From assembly GCA_005888955.1 (NCBI GenBank), contig VBCS01000069.1, forward strand, positions 1 to 7,262: DNA of 7,262 bases, given 5' to 3'. The notes beneath the pieces were generated by a model. That model did no database searches, had not been told where the DNA came from, and worked only from the letters and a program-made list of their open reading frames with translations. Source of the DNA: Betaproteobacteria bacterium (lineage in GTDB: Bacteria; Pseudomonadota; Gammaproteobacteria; Burkholderiales; Casimicrobiaceae). Made by a program: the position numbers and the translations under genes. This document shows, in pieces, positions 5,065 to 7,262 of this stretch (the stretch's first letter is position 1; each line of letters starts with the position of its first letter).

Positions 5065-6791
5065 TTGCGATGAGCGCAACCCGCGCGGCAACGACGCCGA
5101 AGCTGCCGCGGCTGCGTGCTCCGCTCTTGTTTGGCATGCTCCTCGCGCTTTTCGTGCTGCTTGCCGCGCGATCGCTCTATCTGCAATGGATCGACAACGC
5201 GTTCCTGCAAGAGCAGGGTTCTTCGCGCTATAGCCGCGATCTCGAGGTGCCGGCGCATCGCGGACGCATCCTCGACCGATTCGGCGAGCCGCTGGCGATC
5301 AGCACACCGGTCAAGGCGATTTGGGCGTGGCCGGAGAAGGTCGAAGCGACACCCGGGCAGCTGCAGGCGCTGGCCGTCGCGCTCGAGCTGCCGCCCAGCG
5401 CGCTGGCGGCGAAGCTCGACGCGAACGACGATTTCGTCTACCTCAAACGCGCCGTGGCGCCCGAGGTCGCCGCGGGTATAGCTGCGCTCGGCATCAAGGG
5501 CGTGCACGACGACGACGAATACCGCCGCTATTACCCGGGCGGCGAGGTGATGAGCCACATCCTGGGATTTACCGGCGACCGCGACGTCGGGCAGGAGGGC
5601 ATCGAGCTGGCGCAGCAGGCTTGGCTCGGCGGAACGCCCGGGGGCCGCCGCGTCATCATCAATCGCCGCGGCGAAGTCGTAGAGGACGTCGCCAACATCC
5701 GTTCGCCGAGGGAAGGACGCGACCTTGCGCTGTCGATCGATAGCCGGCTGCAATATCTCGCGTATCGCGAGCTGAGGGCTGCGGTCGAGTTGAACAAGGC
5801 GAAAGCGGGCGGCCTGGTCATTCTCGATGCGAGGACTGGCGAGATCCTGGCGCTTGCCAACTTGCCGTCCTATAACCCCAACAACCGCACCCGGGTCGCC
5901 CGCGAACGAATGCGCAACCGCGCGCTGACAGATATTTTCGAACCGGGGTCCACGCTCAAACCGTTCACGATCGCGGCCGCGCTCGAGGCCGGGAAAGTCC
6001 AGCCCTCGTCGGTCATCGACACGGCGCCAGGCACGCTCACCATCGGCAAAGCGACGATCCACGATGCGCATCGCGAGGGGGTGCTTACCGTGGAACAGGT
6101 GGTGCAGAAATCTTCGAACGTCGGTGCGGCGCAAATCGCGCTGTCGCTGCCGCCCGAACGAATGTGGTCGACTCTTTCGGGCGCGGGGTTCGGCGCACCG
6201 TTGAAATCCGGTTTTCCCGGTGAAGTGTCGGGCCGGCTTCGACCGGCGAAAAGCTGGCGACCGATCGAGCAGGCGACGATGGCGTACGGTCACGGCATTT
6301 CCGTGAACCTGGTGCAACTCGCGCGCGCATATACCATCTTCGCGACCGATGGCGAGCTGAAACCGGTGACGCTGTTCAAGGAGGCCGGCCCGGTTGCGGG
6401 GCCGCCGGTGCTGAAGGCGGAAACGGCGCGCGCGGTCAGGCACATGCTGGAGATGGTGGTGATGCCCGGCGGCACGGCGCCCAAGGCGCAGGTTCCGGGC
6501 TACCGCGTTGCCGGCAAGACGGGCACGGCGCACAAGCTCGAAGGCGGCACCTATATCAACAAGTTCGTAGCGTCGTTCGTAGGCTTCGCCCCGGCTTCGA
6601 ACCCGCGCCTGATCATCGCGGTGATGATCGACGAGCCGTCGGGCGGACAGTATTACGGCGGCAGCGTCGCCGCGCCGGTCTTCAGCAGCGTCATGGGCGC
6701 CGCGTTACGGCTGCTTGGCGTGCCTACCGACGCGCCGCTCAGCTCCATCCTCCCGCCGGCGGAAGCCGCCGAAGTGCAGGAGGAAACGTGA
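5061..6791 (+). CDS. ftsI: Septal peptidoglycan D,D-transpeptidase FtsI (penicillin-binding protein 3)
   Basis: FtsI cross-links peptidoglycan at the division septum, partnered with the glycosyltransferase FtsW, and is a target of beta-lactams. It is a class B penicillin-binding protein: a short cytoplasmic end, a membrane anchor at about 21-43 (PLLFGMLLALFVLLAARSLY), a non-catalytic pedestal (about 60-220) with the motif RGRILDRFGEPLA (67-79), and a transpeptidase domain from about 225 to 550. All three catalytic motifs are present: SxxK as STLK, with nucleophile S297 and K300 after EPG; SxN as SSN at 351-353; and KTGT at 486-489. The PGGTAPKA stretch at 469-476 is typical of FtsI. At 576 residues it has family length (588 in E. 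coli). The start overlaps the ftsL stop (ATGA) and has a good ribosome site. The stop overlaps the murE GTG (GTGA). Confidence 0.97.
   Translation: MIAMSATRAATTPKLPRLRAPLLFGMLLALFVLLAARSLYLQWIDNAFLQEQGSSRYSRDLEVPAHRGRILDRFGEPLAISTPVKAIWAWPEKVEATPGQLQALAVALELPPSALAAKLDANDDFVYLKRAVAPEVAAGIAALGIKGVHDDDEYRRYYPGGEVMSHILGFTGDRDVGQEGIELAQQAWLGGTPGGRRVIINRRGEVVEDVANIRSPREGRDLALSIDSRLQYLAYRELRAAVELNKAKAGGLVILDARTGEILALANLPSYNPNNRTRVARERMRNRALTDIFEPGSTLKPFTIAAALEAGKVQPSSVIDTAPGTLTIGKATIHDAHREGVLTVEQVVQKSSNVGAAQIALSLPPERMWSTLSGAGFGAPLKSGFPGEVSGRLRPAKSWRPIEQATMAYGHGISVNLVQLARAYTIFATDGELKPVTLFKEAGPVAGPPVLKAETARAVRHMLEMVVMPGGTAPKAQVPGYRVAGKTGTAHKLEGGTYINKFVASFVGFAPASNPRLIIAVMIDEPSGGQYYGGSVAAPVFSSVMGAALRLLGVPTDAPLSSILPPAEAAEVQEET
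6778..6783 (+). promoter_or_regulatory. Ribosome binding site fixing the murE GTG start
   Basis: A perfect AGGAGG inside the last codons of ftsI lies four bases before the GTG at 6788. The spacing is slightly short but usable, and no better start exists before the conserved SDSR motif. Confidence 0.75.
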
Positions 6792-7262
6792 TCGCTGCGG
6801 TAACGACGGCGCCCGACGCCGAGACCGCTGCGCTGCTCTCGAAGCTCGCCGTGCCGATTACGCGCATCACTTCCGACAGCCGGCACGTGCGCCCGGGCGA
6901 TACCTTCGCGGCGTATCGCGGATCGCATCAGGACGGGCGCCGGTTCATCGCCGACGCGATCGGCCGCGGCGCCGGCGCGATCTTGTGGGATGCCGAGGGA
7001 TTCAGCTGGAACCGCGAATGGAAACTGCCGCATCTCCCGGTCGACAATCTGAAGTCTCGGCTCGGCAGCATCGCGGACGTGGTGTACGGCCATCCGTCGC
7101 GCGAGCTGTGGGTGGTTGGCGTTACCGGCACGAACGGCAAGACCTCGTGTGCGCACTGGATTGCGGCCGGGCTCGATGTCGCCGGACGGCGCGCGGCGGT
7201 GATCGGCACGCTCGGCAACGGCCTGTGGGGTTCGCTGGCGCCCGCAACGCACACGACGCCGG
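6788..7262 (+). CDS. murE: UDP-N-acetylmuramoyl-tripeptide synthetase MurE, N-terminal part (cut by window edge)
   Basis: MurE is a cytoplasmic ATP-dependent ligase that adds the third residue of the peptidoglycan stem peptide (meso-diaminopimelate in most Gram-negative bacteria) to UDP-MurNAc-L-Ala-D-Glu. The frame is open from GTG 6788 to the window end, giving 158 residues. They show the substrate-binding SDSR of the N-terminal domain (29-32) within ITSDSRHVRPGDTFAAYRG, the DGRRFI stretch (49-54), the Mur-ligase ATP-binding loop GVTGTNGKTS (111-120), and GTLGNG (140-145) followed by THTTP (154-158). The last two separate MurE from its paralogue MurF. The motif that sets diaminopimelate versus lysine specificity (DNPR-type) lies beyond the window, so the amino acid added is inferred only. 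The GTG overlaps the ftsI stop (GTGA), and AGGAGG stands four bases upstream. Whether this gene continues as murE alone or is fused to murF cannot be seen. Confidence 0.95.
   Translation, partial: MIAAVTTAPDAETAALLSKLAVPITRITSDSRHVRPGDTFAAYRGSHQDGRRFIADAIGRGAGAILWDAEGFSWNREWKLPHLPVDNLKSRLGSIADVVYGHPSRELWVVGVTGTNGKTSCAHWIAAGLDVAGRRAAVIGTLGNGLWGSLAPATHTTP

Noticed and set aside
4557..6533. A 658-codon open frame on the minus strand opposite rsmH, ftsL and ftsI
   Set aside because: Its translation is arginine-rich with no recognisable domain, and it mirrors three certain genes. Long antisense frames are common opposite GC-rich coding DNA.

Overview
The window comes from a high-GC Gram-negative bacterium, most likely a betaproteobacterium. 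That placement is an inference from the character of MraZ (an LSSFNEKIRALQRL-type stretch, then VGQGNKFELWDE) and of FtsL (HQARKLFVELEREQ, then LQLEQSTWAMPARIE), read from memory of the families rather than from a search. It holds two divergently oriented gene blocks and no sign of mobile DNA, RNA genes or CRISPR.

Left block, minus strand (1-2944): tamA followed by tamB, with overlapping stop and start codons (TGATG). TamA is a complete outer-membrane beta-barrel protein of the Omp85/BamA superfamily with POTRA domains. TamB is cut off by the window edge, leaving about 357 N-terminal residues that begin with an inner-membrane signal anchor. Together they form the translocation and assembly module that spans the periplasm.

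Centre (2945-3392): a 448-base divergent intergenic region. It contains an AT-rich block (80% AT over 3201-3250), a well-formed sigma70-type promoter facing right (TTGACC, 17 bases, TATAGT) and, at the predicted transcription start, three perfect GTGGG repeats with an exact 10-base period. These repeats match the known type of MraZ operator, so the cell-division operon appears to be autoregulated by its first product. The part nearer tamA carries inverted GTCCGC/GCGGAC hexamers and a 12-base palindrome of unknown meaning.

Right block, plus strand (3393-7262): the start of the dcw (division and cell wall) cluster in canonical order: mraZ, rsmH, ftsL, ftsI and murE, with murE running off the window. 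All four junctions overlap by a few bases, which points to one translationally coupled operon. MraZ is the regulator, RsmH methylates 16S rRNA, FtsL and FtsI are septal divisome proteins (FtsI is the septal transpeptidase), and MurE adds the third amino acid of the peptidoglycan stem peptide.

No new system is evident. The points most worth a second look are the MraZ operator placed on the promoter, the head-to-head placement of tamAB and dcw, the uncertain tamA start, and the hexamer dyads upstream of tamA.
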